From the NCBI GenBank assembly GCA_030015575.1, contig CM057339.1:702224761-702288760 (forward strand): 64,000 bases of DNA. Direction: 5' to 3'. Under the pieces are notes generated by a model that was not told the DNA's origin, ran no database searches, and saw only the letters and a list, made by a program, of their open reading frames with translations. Of this stretch, positions 11,412 to 22,390 are shown piece after piece; position 1 is the stretch's first letter, and each line of letters opens with the position of its first letter. The DNA comes from Agapanthus africanus (lineage: Eukaryota; Streptophyta; Magnoliopsida; Asparagales; Amaryllidaceae). Made by a program: the position numbers and the translations under genes.

Positions 11412-13628
11412 TGTTAGTTATATGTATGCCCTAGAGGCCATTACTGTACATTGGATGTATATTGTAGTGGATGCTGGGACATATGTAGGTAGGACTTTCT
11501 TGCTCGACATGATAGTACGCTATCTGGTTGCTCTTTATCTTAACATGTATACTTTCTGTCTCTCTGTTACATGTTGATAAAGCCTATAGGATGTGTACTC
11601 GACTTCCAGGACTATGATGAAGATCATACTAGTGGGGCCTGGGTAGTCCATGAGTACATCCTTCAATGTTCCTAGTCGTGGGAATATCGAGACGGGGCAT
11701 CGATATTCCAGAGTAGATTAGCGTATATCCTCTCGACCCATGTGATGGGCGATGGATGATCCCATATCCATTGGTGTTTGACATCAGAGGTGGTATGCGG
11801 GTGCTCAGTGGTGACTGGGTACACTGAACGGACTCACCGAGAACTCCCAGATGGTATTATACCTCACGTCAGATGGCAGTTCTCTGGTGACACTGGTACA
11901 GCTTAGTCTGTTGACCCGAGATCGTCATAGAGTCTTGTGTGTCTCCCACTGTGCTTTGATTTCCACCCTACCACGGCTCTACTGAGTCATGCAAACAGGT
12001 GGTTTTTAGGTACAGTCCCGATTCACATGGAGGCAATGAGCGATAGGAGGGGATTCGTATCTCCCGGTATTGGGGTTGATGTTGCGCTATGCTCGACTGG
12101 CCATAACTGGAAATCCCTGGCCAGGGTTGCGGTGATATACTGGAAAGAGTTATCAGTTGTTTCACACTTGTTATGGACCTTACATCGGCATGACTTATCG
12201 AGCTACTGGGGTCTGACGTTTACCACCCCTAGGCGAGATATGCGACATATCAAACGAACAGACCGGACTGTACAGTAAGTGTTGCCGGTTGGATTCACAG
12301 GAGTGTGAGCGGGCTTGCTCGTTGATCTTCTGATCGCTCAATACCCGGGTGGCCGTTACGTTTAGCAGACCGCTTGCGGCTTGTGGGTGTTTGATATGAT
12401 CATCACCTGCTGCCGGCGTATTGACGAGTCTTTAGAGTCCTACACAGAGGTTTCCTGGCTCAAGCGAAACGAAATAGGAGCGCATATGAGATATGTGCGG
12501 GACCGAGAATAATACCAGTATGTGATACTGTATTCTATTCTCGCGATTTGTATCATTGGACGGTTATATATGATATAGCCGGGTTACCGAATCAAGTGTT
12601 GATTCGGTATATTGATACACTTGATATTAGTCGGTTATATGCAGTATGACCGGATCATTAAATCAAGTGTTGATTTAATGATTTAATGTATAATTATATA
12701 TTTGATAGATTACTTTACATTAACTAGTATTTGTTCACTTAAGATGGATTTTCTCACTTGATGTGCATATTGTATATATGATATAGTTTTGTGCACTAGT
12801 TTGTATCATGTTTGATGATACATGCAAACTTGGGTGAGTGTATGCTATACACCTTGTTTAGGTTAATGGTTAGGGTTTTAAATTATTCACTTATTCATTT
12901 TATTTATTTTTGGGCAAGAAATAAAATGGTGGCTTCTTTTGGTTTTTAGTTGAAGCTTCATGAAGCTTTGAAAATCTTTGACCATTTTGTTTCTTTGCTT
13001 AACCTAACCATTCACCTAAACCCTAGTTTAGTCTCTACACTAGTTACACTAACCCATGGTTGCATTATGATAAGATCACTTGATTTTTTATTATTCATCA
13101 ATTGATTTTATTATTCTCATTATATTCTTTCTTCTTCTTCTTCTTCAAGAAGAAGAAACCTTGCTACCTCCAATGGTGCCAAGAGAAAAAGAGTGAGAAA
13201 TCCAAATCCAAAGTGAACCCACTTCCTATTTCTTCATCCTCTACCACTTACCATGTAGTAGAGTATGTTATCTTCACGAGTTTTATGACCAAGTGAAGAT
13301 GGAACTTGATCTTGAGCTGCCTCGACGTAGATCATCTTTGGCATCGAAGTCGACGACCTAGCCCGATCATTTCTCCGACGAAACCATCGCCAGAGTCCGG
13401 GATCCGATGATCGCAGCGGAAGGATGTCATCATAGAGCTAAAGAGGTGGAGGACCAGATCTTCAAAGGTTGTAGTCACTTTCACTTTATAGCAAAGTATT
13501 TTGCTTGCATGTTTCGCCTTACCTCTAGTTAACGATCTAGCATTAGGGTTTCTTTGGCACATGAAAAATTTGATTTTGGCATGGTTGATCAGTTGTAGAA
13601 CCTCATGAGTGTGCCTAGGAACCCTACA
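11412..13628 (+). repeat. 5' LTR of B
   Basis: TGTTAGTTATATG...CCCTACA. A polypyrimidine and (CTT)n stretch near 13125-13160 and a CTAACCCTAAAC-type region near 13000-13030 recur in the 3' LTR. Same subfamily as the LTRs of G. Confidence 0.92.
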
Positions 13629-13629
13629 G

Positions 13630-13641
13630 TGGTATCAGAGC
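13630..13641 (+). promoter_or_regulatory. primer binding site of B
   Basis: TGGTATCAGAGC, one base after the LTR end. Full match to the usual initiator Met tRNA primer site, identical to that of G. Confidence 0.9.
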
Positions 13642-13827
13642 CTAGCTAGAGCTTTAGGCAATGCGTAGAGGAAATTAGAAACCCGATCAAACCCCGAAAC
13701 CCTAGATTTCACCCTTCTCTGTACTTTTTTTAAAACAGTGGATTTTTCCTAATTAAAAATTCTCAGAAAATAGAGCAGGAAATTATAAGAATAACTGGAG
13801 AAAACGACACCCTAAATCTATAGTAGC

Positions 13828-13876
13828 GCCGCGGAACCGCGGCCTAACCCTACTTATTGCGGCGGTTCCACGGCCG
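13828..13876 (+). repeat. GC-rich inverted-repeat pair in the B leader
   Basis: Unit 1, 13828-13844, is GCCGCGG-AA-CCGCGGC; unit 2, 13859-13876, is its near complement with a TT centre and one A substitution. The two can pair with each other over ~13 bp. Equivalent to the G module at 40015-40061. Confidence 0.8.
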
Positions 13877-14166
13877 TCTGTGTTGTTTAGGCAGTGTGTT
13901 TTCCACAGTTATCTCTTTAGGTGTTTATTGTTTCTTCTGGGAAGTTTTAATTGATACTCAACAGTTGAGTTTTCTGGGTTGTATTGGGAGTTCGTAGATT
14001 CGATCGGATTGTCAAACTTTGTCTATGTGTTTTTCCGGGTGATTTTAGAATATGTTAAAAAGTTCGACCGTTTATAAATACCCACTTTTTCCCCTGCCGG
14101 GAAATTTCCAAGTGTTGGATTTTTCCGTAGTTTAAGAACGTTCTAAGTAGTGCAAGTAACGCGATG

Positions 14167-14290
14167 GTCCCTCTAAAAGACAACAAACCTTAACTCGATT
14201 ATGTGACCGTCTTGAACTGCCCTTTGAACCTTCGGGTTTGGGGCAGTACGGCGTGCCACATGTGAGGCGTTGGTTTGACTCTTCTACGGC
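14167..14290 (+). promoter_or_regulatory. highly conserved leader block with UUCG hairpin (B)
   Basis: Almost identical to G 40349-40480, although the flanking leader diverges. It contains ACTGCCC (14216-14222) pairing with GGGCAGT (14241-14247) and an inner GAACC-TTCG-GGTTT stem with a UUCG tetraloop. Selection on RNA structure or sequence is likely; the function is unknown. Confidence 0.65.
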
Positions 14291-15722
14291 TGGACCGTTG
14301 GTACTGTGGCATGAAGTGAATGTTTTTAAACTTATTTCATGTGTTGAGCTGTTTCGGGAAAACTTGGGCGTTTGATTGTTCGATCGGAAAGTTTAACATT
14401 TTCTATTTTTCTGGAATGTGATACAATATTTGGAATCCACAAGTAGTTATGAGATAACTGATTTGGATGTTATAAACATAGCAGTTTAGTCTCACTTGAT
14501 CGGTTGGCACGGGATTTTGATGTGATCAAAAGTCCGTCGCAATCACGTTGCGTACACGGATACTCGCCGGTAAACTTAATAGACATCCACACCCCAAAGC
14601 CCCGACCAAGTGACTGTAGGAGAACCCCGCCGCCGAAAGCATCCGTTCGGGTGCTCGCGGTAGCGGTGTTCCGCCTTAGTGCACTTCGTCGACGGTATCG
14701 TGGGTGCAGCCGTCTACTAAAGTTTGCGACGAGCATTCGTACCGGATGTCGGGAATCTTGTTGAATTGCCCGACTTTATATTGAAAAGAGTTTTCGATAA
14801 TGAGACTAAAATGCGGGGTTTATAATTGTTAGGCATGCGATGTCTAAAGAGTTTGCGGATTCCAACTGTTGTAGTTTTACACTTTCTTTTCTGCGACCGT
14901 ATGTGTAATATGTGATATCGCCGGTTTCGTTGCTATATGTCAACGACAATTGGGATGGGCATATTTACTTACGTTGATGACATGTGATGTTATGTGTTGA
15001 TGGATATGTTATATTGGATCGTTGTGTTTGAATAGCCGGGGGTTTTTATGTGAGAGGAGTGTTTTCCATTTTCATTCATGTAAAAAATATGTATGTAATA
15101 TTCTTTTATTGGGGCACTTCTAGGTTGAGGAAGATGTCACCGTTGATGTATATTATTTACTTTTCCGCATTAGGATAGACCCAAGGAGGGGAGCACAAGT
15201 AACCGGGTTCTAGGGTCCAGTGGGAGACCATCTCGAGGAGTCGAGTCCGGGTCTCCTAACCCTAGAATTGGTAGGGTTGCTTGCCGCTCTCGTAGGGAGG
15301 GGTGTGGGATTGGCTATCATCACGACCATAGAATCCGTGTTTTATACTGGCTCGTATTAAAAACACGGACGTCCTAGTATATCCAATATTTCATATGATA
15401 TTTTCTGCTGCGTTATCTGTGATGTGATCATGTGATATGTTCAGATAGATATAATATATAGTATATATGATATATTATATAGATGTCGCTTATTTTTTAC
15501 ACCCGCGCTAGCCCTGCCTCGCTCTGGCGTTAGTTACCTAACCTAACGGTGCAGACGGGACATCGAGGCGAATGCGGATGGCATAAGCGTACGTTATATT
15601 TATCTGTGATATTTAGGTGGACTTAAATGATGGGACATTCATTAATGAGATTAATCAAAGAAAATAAACCTAAAAGATGTTGTGGAATCGAATTTCAAAA
15701 TAAAACAGGTAGCTACAGTTCT

Positions 15723-16000
15723 TGCTTTGCATCGAGGTGTTCCTTGTAGAACATCCTGCACCTTATTCGATAAGAAAAGGACCGAGATCCCTTCACCCGG
15801 AGTGACTCCTTTAGCAATAACTGGCAGATGCTACAACTCTCGGTTTGTATTTTGATTTCTTCTATAGTTTCTGCTTTGCACAGCGGTATATATGATATAT
15901 CCTGCACCTTATTCGATGAGAAAAGGGCCGACGATCCCTTCACCGGGAGTGACCCTTTTATCAGAACTAGAAAAGCCTCAAAAACATTCCATTTAAAAAC
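15723..16000 (+). repeat. ~147 bp tandem duplication in the B leader
   Basis: Two copies of a unit holding tgctttgca, cctgcaccttattcgat and gatcccttcacc.gg.agtgac. G has the same duplication (41555-41842, period 144), so it predates both insertions. Confidence 0.75.
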
Positions 16001-16112
16001 CATTTGATTCCGCAACGAGATCAAGTTCAAAGCGTTAAAGGTTTTCTTAAAAACCATCTGCAACCCTCCGTCATTTTAGGAAGTAGAGTACTTAGTATTC
16101 GTGCTACGTTTG

Positions 16113-16301
16113 TCGACCATAGCCGAGGCGTAGTGTACGGTAGCTAAGTGATGTCTTCCTACACTGCATATGATGCGATTAGTTAGGACAGTCATGTGGC
16201 TTTATTGACCTTAGCCAAGGGTCATGTAGGTAGGTCTAATTAATCATGAAATGACGGGTAGAAGTTGACTAGTGCTTATGATTTGTTGACCTTAGCCAAG
16301 G
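16113..16301 (+). promoter_or_regulatory. triple TTGAC-type stem-loop array, B leader
   Basis: Three copies: TCGACCATAGCCGAGG (16113), TTGACCTTAGCCAAGG (16205) and the identical TTGACCTTAGCCAAGG (16286). Each has inverted-repeat ends and the loops resemble one another more than those of other families. Confidence 0.7.
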
Positions 16302-16406
16302 TAATAAGTGCTAGGGGTAAAAACCATTATCGGGAGTTTCAAGTGTTGAAATTTGCAATGAGATTGCATACCTTCTATATGATAGTTGGATCCCGATACC
16401 CACTGT

Positions 16407-16743
16407 GAGTAATTGTTACTCCTGGGAGAGTTTTGCACTTTACAATTAGCCGATCAAGTAGGTGTCTAGAAAGGTGTCAACGGGGTTACGCCTCTGGGAA
16501 AACGAGGTTTAGTGTAATTAGGTCCGTGCGAAAGCACGGGGAACCTCCCTCAAAGTACCGACACTGGCCTGGCTGAAAGATTGGCGAACTTGTAGAGTGT
16601 AATTAATCCCGGCTAGTCTTTCCTTTTAGGGTTTGAAGGAAGATTTGATAAAAACAGTGGGAGCCATCCTGATTAGATAAAATAAATAATCAATCTAATC
16701 TTGCAAGAGCGCACGCAGAGTGTTTTCTTCTCTCTCTCTCCAG
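16407..16743 (+). promoter_or_regulatory. structured leader end with 3' splice-acceptor-like site (B)
   Basis: GAGTAA-ttg-TTACTC; CCGTGC-GAAA-GCACGG (GNRA-type loop); GATTAGAT(14 nt)ATCTAATC; then a TTTTCTTCTCTCTC-type pyrimidine run ending in CAG at 16741-16743, immediately before the coding start region. Confidence 0.7.
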
Positions 16744-18594
16744 GTAGCGACCATATCACGCCTTAATCAAGATAATAATATGGATGTATTGACCGAACCC
16801 GCTTGTTATACTGAGCTGGGGAATGTTGGTCCCGCTCCAACTTATAATTGTTATAAGACAGAGCAGGAAATAGGGGAATACCAAGATTCCCATGCCGCAC
16901 AAACGAAGAAAGTGCATATGATGCATCTTCTTCGGGTGTGTTCGTTACACAGAACTGTTTCTCAATATCCTCTATGTCCTGGGTATCTGATACCGGAATC
17001 AGGATCCCAGATATGAAATCTGTTACATAGGGCTACAGAAAGGCAGAGAACTGAGAACGGGTGATAAGTTTCATGAGACAGAAAACGGTGCAAGTGTTGC
17101 AGCCAAGTCTGTTGGTCACTGTCACCCTGTATTCCAAATACATTGATTATGAACGAATGTTATTAGATACCAAACCTGATATACAAAATCATATCAGTCT
17201 CTTTATTAGTAAAGAAATGATAAAATTTTGTATTGTTGGATAATGTTTTGAACATTTCCTATATCAAAAGTTGATCGGTTCAGGCACGTTATCTAAAAGC
17301 ATTGATGTTCTAAATCAAACTACAGTTCTTAGTATACGGAACACACACAAGAGGAAGAGTTCCGAAATGAACGAATCCTTCTTGAGGCATTGTAGACTAG
17401 GTCATATCAATGCGACCCGACTGATTGAAGTTACATTTAGATGCATATTTAAATCAGTTTAAATTTACATCTTGTGAAACTTGCCAGTCATGTTACAAAG
17501 ATTATATGACCATAGCTCTGTTTATTGGAAACAGAGAAAGAGTTAGTGAACTCTTGGGACTGATACATGATGATGTATGTAAGGTCCCCTATCTACACAT
17601 GCCAGGACCGGTACTTTGTACTTTATTACATTCTCTGATAATCTCTCAAGATTCAGCCATATGTTCCTGTTGAAACATAAGTCCGAAGCTTTTGAGATAT
17701 TCATAGAATATAAGTTAGAAGTAGAGAACCAAAAACCGGGTATAAGTATTATGTCCTATGATAAGATCAGGGAGGAGAATACTTATGCAAGTTGCTTTAC
17801 AGGATAAAGTAGGCATCGCGGAGTTGGAACATCTGTTTTGATGTGGTAGTCAAAGAGTTTGGCTTCATCAAAATGGTAGATGAACCCTGTATGTACAAAA
17901 AGGTAGTATGGAGTATGGTGATGATCCTCGTAGAGTACGTGGATGACATACTCTTGATAGGAAAGGAGTTTCCTATGCTACGCTCGGTCAATCTCCGCTT
18001 ATCACAAGGATTCTCCATACATGATCAAAGTGATACTTCCGAAATCCTGGGATTTGGATCTATGAGATAGATCTAAATGGATGTTAGGCTTCTCACTAGG
18101 TTTAGTGAGATGGTATCAATCGATCCTAGGGAGAATCACTGGAAAGGTTCCAGGGTGATAAGGACGACTGAATGTCAGTCGCAGGCATTGTCTTTACCCT
18201 CAGTGGAGGGACGGTATGTTGGAAGAGTTCCAAGCTATATACCGTGGCAGACTAAACGATAAAGGCTGGTAACATCGCTATTAAAGATACTACCAAAGAG
18301 GCAGTTTGGGTGTATATTGGTTCATGAGATGAACTAGGTTCCTACCTTTGTGTGACAATGGAAGTGTGGTTTTGGCCCATGAACCCTGGTCCCATCAGTG
18401 ACCCAGACATATTCTGAGGCAGCATCACCTGATAATGGAGATAGTTGATCTCCAGGGTGATCGAGGTTAGGAGAGTAGACTCAGAGGACACACAGCGGAT
18501 CCACTCACAAAGGCCTTTTCCCAGAGAGAGACTTATATGGGATGGTTGAGTATGTGATACTGCAACCACTGCTACAGATGGCCCTAGTGTAAGT
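16744..18594 (+). pseudogene. deleted gag-less copia pol of B
   Basis: The gag domain is absent: the leader is followed after ~200 bp by the protease N-terminus, exactly as in G. The expected start ATG reads ATA. A protease DTG-like triplet occurs near 16989. Integrase zinc-region remnants follow (17340-17520), then a deletion joins integrase (about 17780) directly to the end of RT (about 17805). The YVDD box survives (near 17939) and is followed by a shortened, stop-filled RNase H. No frame spans more than one domain. Confidence 0.85.
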
Positions 18595-18601
18595 GGGAGA
18601 T

Positions 18602-20819
18602 TGTTAGTTATATGTATGCCCTAGAGGCCATTACTGTACATTGAATGTATATTGTAGTGGATGCTGGGACATATTTAGGTAGGACTTTCTTGCTCGACAT
18701 GATAGTACGCTATCTGGTTGCTCTTTATCTTAACATGTATACTTTCTGTCTCTCTGTTACATGTTGATAAAGCCCATAGGATGTGTACTTGACTTCCAGG
18801 ACTATGATGAAGATCATACTAGTGGGGCCTGGGTAGTCCATGAGCACATCCTTCAATGTTCCTAGTCGTGGGAATATCGAGACGGGGCATCGATATTCCA
18901 GAGTAGACTAGCGTATATCCTCTCGACCCATGTGATGGGCGATGGATGATCCCATATCCATTGGTGTTTGACATCAGAGATGGTATGCGGGTGCTCAGTG
19001 GTGACTGGGTACACTGAACGGACTCGCCGAGAACTCCCAGATGGTATTATACCTCACGTCAGATGGCGGTTCTCTGGTGACACTGGTACAGCTTAGTCTG
19101 TTGACCCGAGATCGTCATAGAGTCTTGTGTGTCTCCCACTGTGCTTTGATTTCCACACTACCACGGCTCTACTGAGTCATGCAAACATGTGGTTTTTGGG
19201 TACAGTCCCGATTCACATGGAGGCAATGAGCGATAGGAGAAGATTCGTCTCTCCCGGTATTGGGGGTTGATGTTGTGCTATGCTCGACTGGCCATAACTG
19301 GAAATCCCTGGCCAGGGTTGCAGTGATATACTGGTAAGAGTTATCAGTAGTTTCACACTTGTTATGGACCTTACATCGGCATGACTTATCGAGCTACTGG
19401 GGTCTGACGTTTACCACCCCTAGGCGAGATATGCGACATATCAGACGAACAGACCGGACTGTACGGTAAGTGTTGCTGGTTGGATTCACAGGAGTGTGAG
19501 CGGGCTTGCTCGTTGATCTTCTGATCGCTCAATACCCGGGTGGCCGTTACGTTTAGCAGACCGCTTGTGGCTTGTGGGTGTTTGATATGATCATCACCTG
19601 CTGCCGGCGTATTGACGTGTCTTTAGAGTCCTACACAGAGGTTTCCTGGCTCAAGCGAAACGAAATAGGAGCGCATATGAGATATGTGCGGGACCGAGAA
19701 TAATACCAGTATGTGATACTGTATTCTATTCTCGCGATTTGTATCATTGGACGGTTATATATGATATAGCCGGGTTACCGAATCAAGTGTTGATTCGATA
19801 CATTGATACACTTGATATTAGTCGGTTATATGCAGTATGACCGAATCATTAAATCAAGTGTTGATTTAATGATTTAATGTATAATTATATATTTGATATA
19901 TTACTTTACATTAACTAGTATTTGTTCACTTAAGATGGATTTTCTCACTTGATGTGCACATTGTATATATGATATAGTTTTGTGCACTAGTTTGTATCAT
20001 GTTTGATGATACATGCAAACTTGGGTGAGTGTATGCTATACACCTTGTTTAGGTTAATGGTTAGGGTTTTAAATTATTCACTTATTCATTTTATTTATTT
20101 TTGGGCAAGAAATAAAATGGTGGCTTCTTTTGGTTTTTAGTTGAAGCTTCATGAAGCTTTGAAAATCTTTGACCATTTTGTTTCTTTGCTTAACCTAACC
20201 ATTCACCTAAACCCTAGTTTAGTCTCTACACTAGTTACACTAACCCATGGTTGCATTATGATAAGATCACTTGATTTATTATTATTCATCAATTGATTTT
20301 ATTATTCTCATCATATTCTTTCTTCTTCTTCTTCTTCATGAAGAAGAAACCTTGCTACCTCCAATGGTGCCAAGAGAAAAAGAGTGAGAAATCCAAATCC
20401 AAAGTGAACCCACTTCCTATTTCTTCATCCTCTACCACTTGCCATGTAGTAGAGTGTGTTATCTTCACGAGTTTTATGACCAAGTGAAGATGGAGCTTGA
20501 TCTTGAGCTGCCTCGACGTAGATCATCTTCGGCATCGAAGTCGACGACCTAGCCCGATCATTTCTCCGACGAAACCATCGCCAGAGTCCGGGATCTGATG
20601 ATCGCAGTGGAGGGATGTCATCACGGAGCTAAAGAGGTGGAGGACTAGATCTACAAAGGTTGTAGTCACTTTCACTTTATAGCAAAGTAGTTTGCTTGCA
20701 TGTTTCGCCTTACCTCTAGTTAACGATCTAGCATTAGGGTTTCTTTGGCATATGAAAAATTTGATTTTGGCATGATTGATCAGTTGTAGAACCTCATGAG
20801 TGTGCCTAGGAACCCAACA
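18602..20819 (+). repeat. 3' LTR of B
   Basis: Preceded by the tract gtaagtgggagat. Differs from the 5' LTR at scattered single bases, with ends TGTTAG and ..CCCAACA (one change against CCCTACA). Confidence 0.92.
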
Positions 20820-20824
20820 ATATC

Positions 20825-21599
20825 AAGTTCACCACGTTCACGGTTTCACCAAAACCATTCGTAGTCCTTCGTCATTTTAGTTAAATATTCAGTAGTATTG
20901 AAGCTATATATTTTGACCTTCGCCAAGGCTTAGTGTTTGGTAGCTGCTGGATATTCATCTGTAGCATAGATAGATGCTTTGGTTTGGGACAGTCGTACTA
21001 CTTTTTTTGCCTTCGTCAAGGGTATGTACGGGTGGGTTCAAATTAATCTGGACAATGACGGGTTGAACTTGACATGTGACTTATGATATGTTGGCCTTCG
21101 TCAAGGCCATAAGAGCATGGGGAAAAATTCACACCGGGGGTTTCTAAAGAAACTGAAACTTGCTAATGCTGCATACCATTTAGAGTGTGATAATGTTTGT
21201 AGGATTCCTTCAGGATTATCACACAATGATATTTGGATCCCGATCCTACTGTGAGTATCCGCTACTCCTCGGGAGATTCTTCACTTAACGATCAATGCTA
21301 TAAACCATGTAGGTGTCTAGAACAGTGTTAGCGGGGCTACGACTCCAAGGAAAAGAGGTTATGTAGTTAAGGAACTTCGCGAAAGCGTCGTAAAACCTCT
21401 CTCGAAGTACCGACACTAGCCTGGCCGAACGGTTAAGCAAGTATTGTACGGTGAGATCAATCCTGATTAATTCTTCTTTTATGGTTTGAAGAAGGATTCG
21501 AGAGACAGTGGGAGTTATCCTGTTTAGATAAATTAAAAACCAATCTAAACTTGCAAGAGCATCATGCTGAGTGTTTTCTTCTCTCTCTCCTAATTGCAG
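20825..21599 (+). other. leader of A, 3' part (after the B insertion)
   Basis: Continues the A leader interrupted at 11411. It holds three TTGAC-type stem-loops (20913-20928, 21007-21021, 21091-21106), GAGTA-tccgc-TACTC (21253-21267), CGC-GAAA-GCG (21378-21387), GTTTAGAT/ATCTAAAC (21522-21550) and the pyrimidine-CAG acceptor-like site (CAG 21597-21599). The last two hairpins carry paired changes relative to B and G. Confidence 0.75.
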
Positions 21600-21638
21600 C
21601 GACAAGGTGACAAGATTAGGTTACAGATAGATAATAAA

Positions 21639-22355
21639 ATGACTGAGTTATACTATATTGACTGGCAAAGGTTTGTCCGGATGTACATTACCTATGACAA
21701 GCTGGACTACCACATTACTACTCAAGCCCCCACCGTCCCAGGTCCAGTTTCCACCGTCGCGGATGTTGGTATCCGAAAGACAAGGGAAAAATACTGTATG
21801 AATGCCAAGTGCCTCGTGTTGGCCTCAGTTGATGGTGAATACCAAAGGCAGCACGAGAAGATGGACTTAGTTTCTATCTTCCTCCATAATAAATTTGTAT
21901 ATGGAGAGCAATCTCGTATCGCAAGATATGATACCTCGAAGGAATTGCTTCAAGCGAGGTTGGCTGTCAGATCATCTGTAGGAGGCCACATCCCTACAAT
22001 GATTAGCTATATTAAAAAGCTCACGGACCTGGAGACCACGTTGGAGAACGAGTCATATACTGACTTGATTCTATAGTCCCTACCTCCTACTTACGCCGAG
22101 GGGAAGAAAGTTATACTTCCAGTTGAGGGCACCCTGAAGGAAACCAGGGAGACACCCACTCTGCTTATTAGGGAATCTTTCTTTTCTGGATCTAAGGCGG
22201 ATGCCAACGGTGAGAAGAAGAAGACCTCCACAAAGCGATAAGCGGTGTCGGTAAGGTAGAAGAAAAGGGAAGGGCAAAAGTTTTAGGGTTAACTGTAGGG
22301 AAGGAGGGATGTTCCTATTGTTACAGGAAAGGTCATTAGCAAAAGGGATGCATGG
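21639..22355 (+). pseudogene. copia gag of A, stop-containing
   Basis: The first in-frame ATG after the acceptor-like site is 21639. The frame is open to a TAG at 22074 and resumes in the same frame to a TAA at 22239; both look like Q-codon changes. The EYQRQHEKMD..SIFLHNKF..ARYDTSKEL block is a recognisable copia (Angela-type) capsid region. Downstream, in another frame, 22310-22351 encodes a zinc knuckle C-X2-C-X4-H-X4-C with a TAG just after the His codon, marking the nucleocapsid end. Gag would form the particle that packages element RNA. This is the only clear gag in the window; it is interrupted by at least three stops and one frameshift. Confidence 0.85.
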
Positions 22356-22390
22356 CTTGGAAAGCCAGAATCTAGGATCCGAAGCACGTT

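Larger units (their letters stand above)
13642..16743 (+). other. long untranslated leader of B
   Basis: About 3.1 kb with no coherent reading frame. In order it has: the GC-rich inverted-repeat pair (13828-13876), a block nearly identical to G with a UUCG hairpin (about 14167-14290), a ~147 bp tandem duplication (15723-16000), three TTGAC-type stem-loops (16113-16301), the GAGTAA/TTACTC hairpin (16407-16421), the GAAA-loop hairpin (16524-16539), the pre-acceptor hairpin (16671-16700) and a pyrimidine-CAG (to 16743). Two antiparallel open frames at 14470-14764 are treated as by-products. Confidence 0.75.
11412..20819 (+). mobile_element. copia element B, gag-less subfamily, complete LTR to LTR
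   Basis: LTRs 11412-13628 and 18602-20819 are nearly identical by eye, flanked by the perfect duplication atatc (11407-11411 and 20820-20824). Removing B restores a leader segment (..ttccttcg + atatcaagttc..) seen uninterrupted in I near 61680-61700, so B lies in the leader of A. Inside are a primer site, a 3.1 kb leader and a strongly deleted pol. It is closely related to G in LTR, leader and the lack of gag. Confidence 0.93.

Noticed and set aside
13125..13160. (CTT)n/(GAA)n stretch as a regulatory hairpin
   Set aside because: Simple-sequence foldback present in both B LTRs; no further support.
14470..14764. Antiparallel open frames of 86-88 codons in the B leader
   Set aside because: They overlap on opposite strands in a GC-richer patch, show no domain, and are not preserved as a frame in the G leader.
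16113..16301. CRISPR-like array from regularly spaced TTGAC repeats
   Set aside because: There are only three short repeats with non-unique flanks, in a plant retrotransposon leader, and no cas genes.
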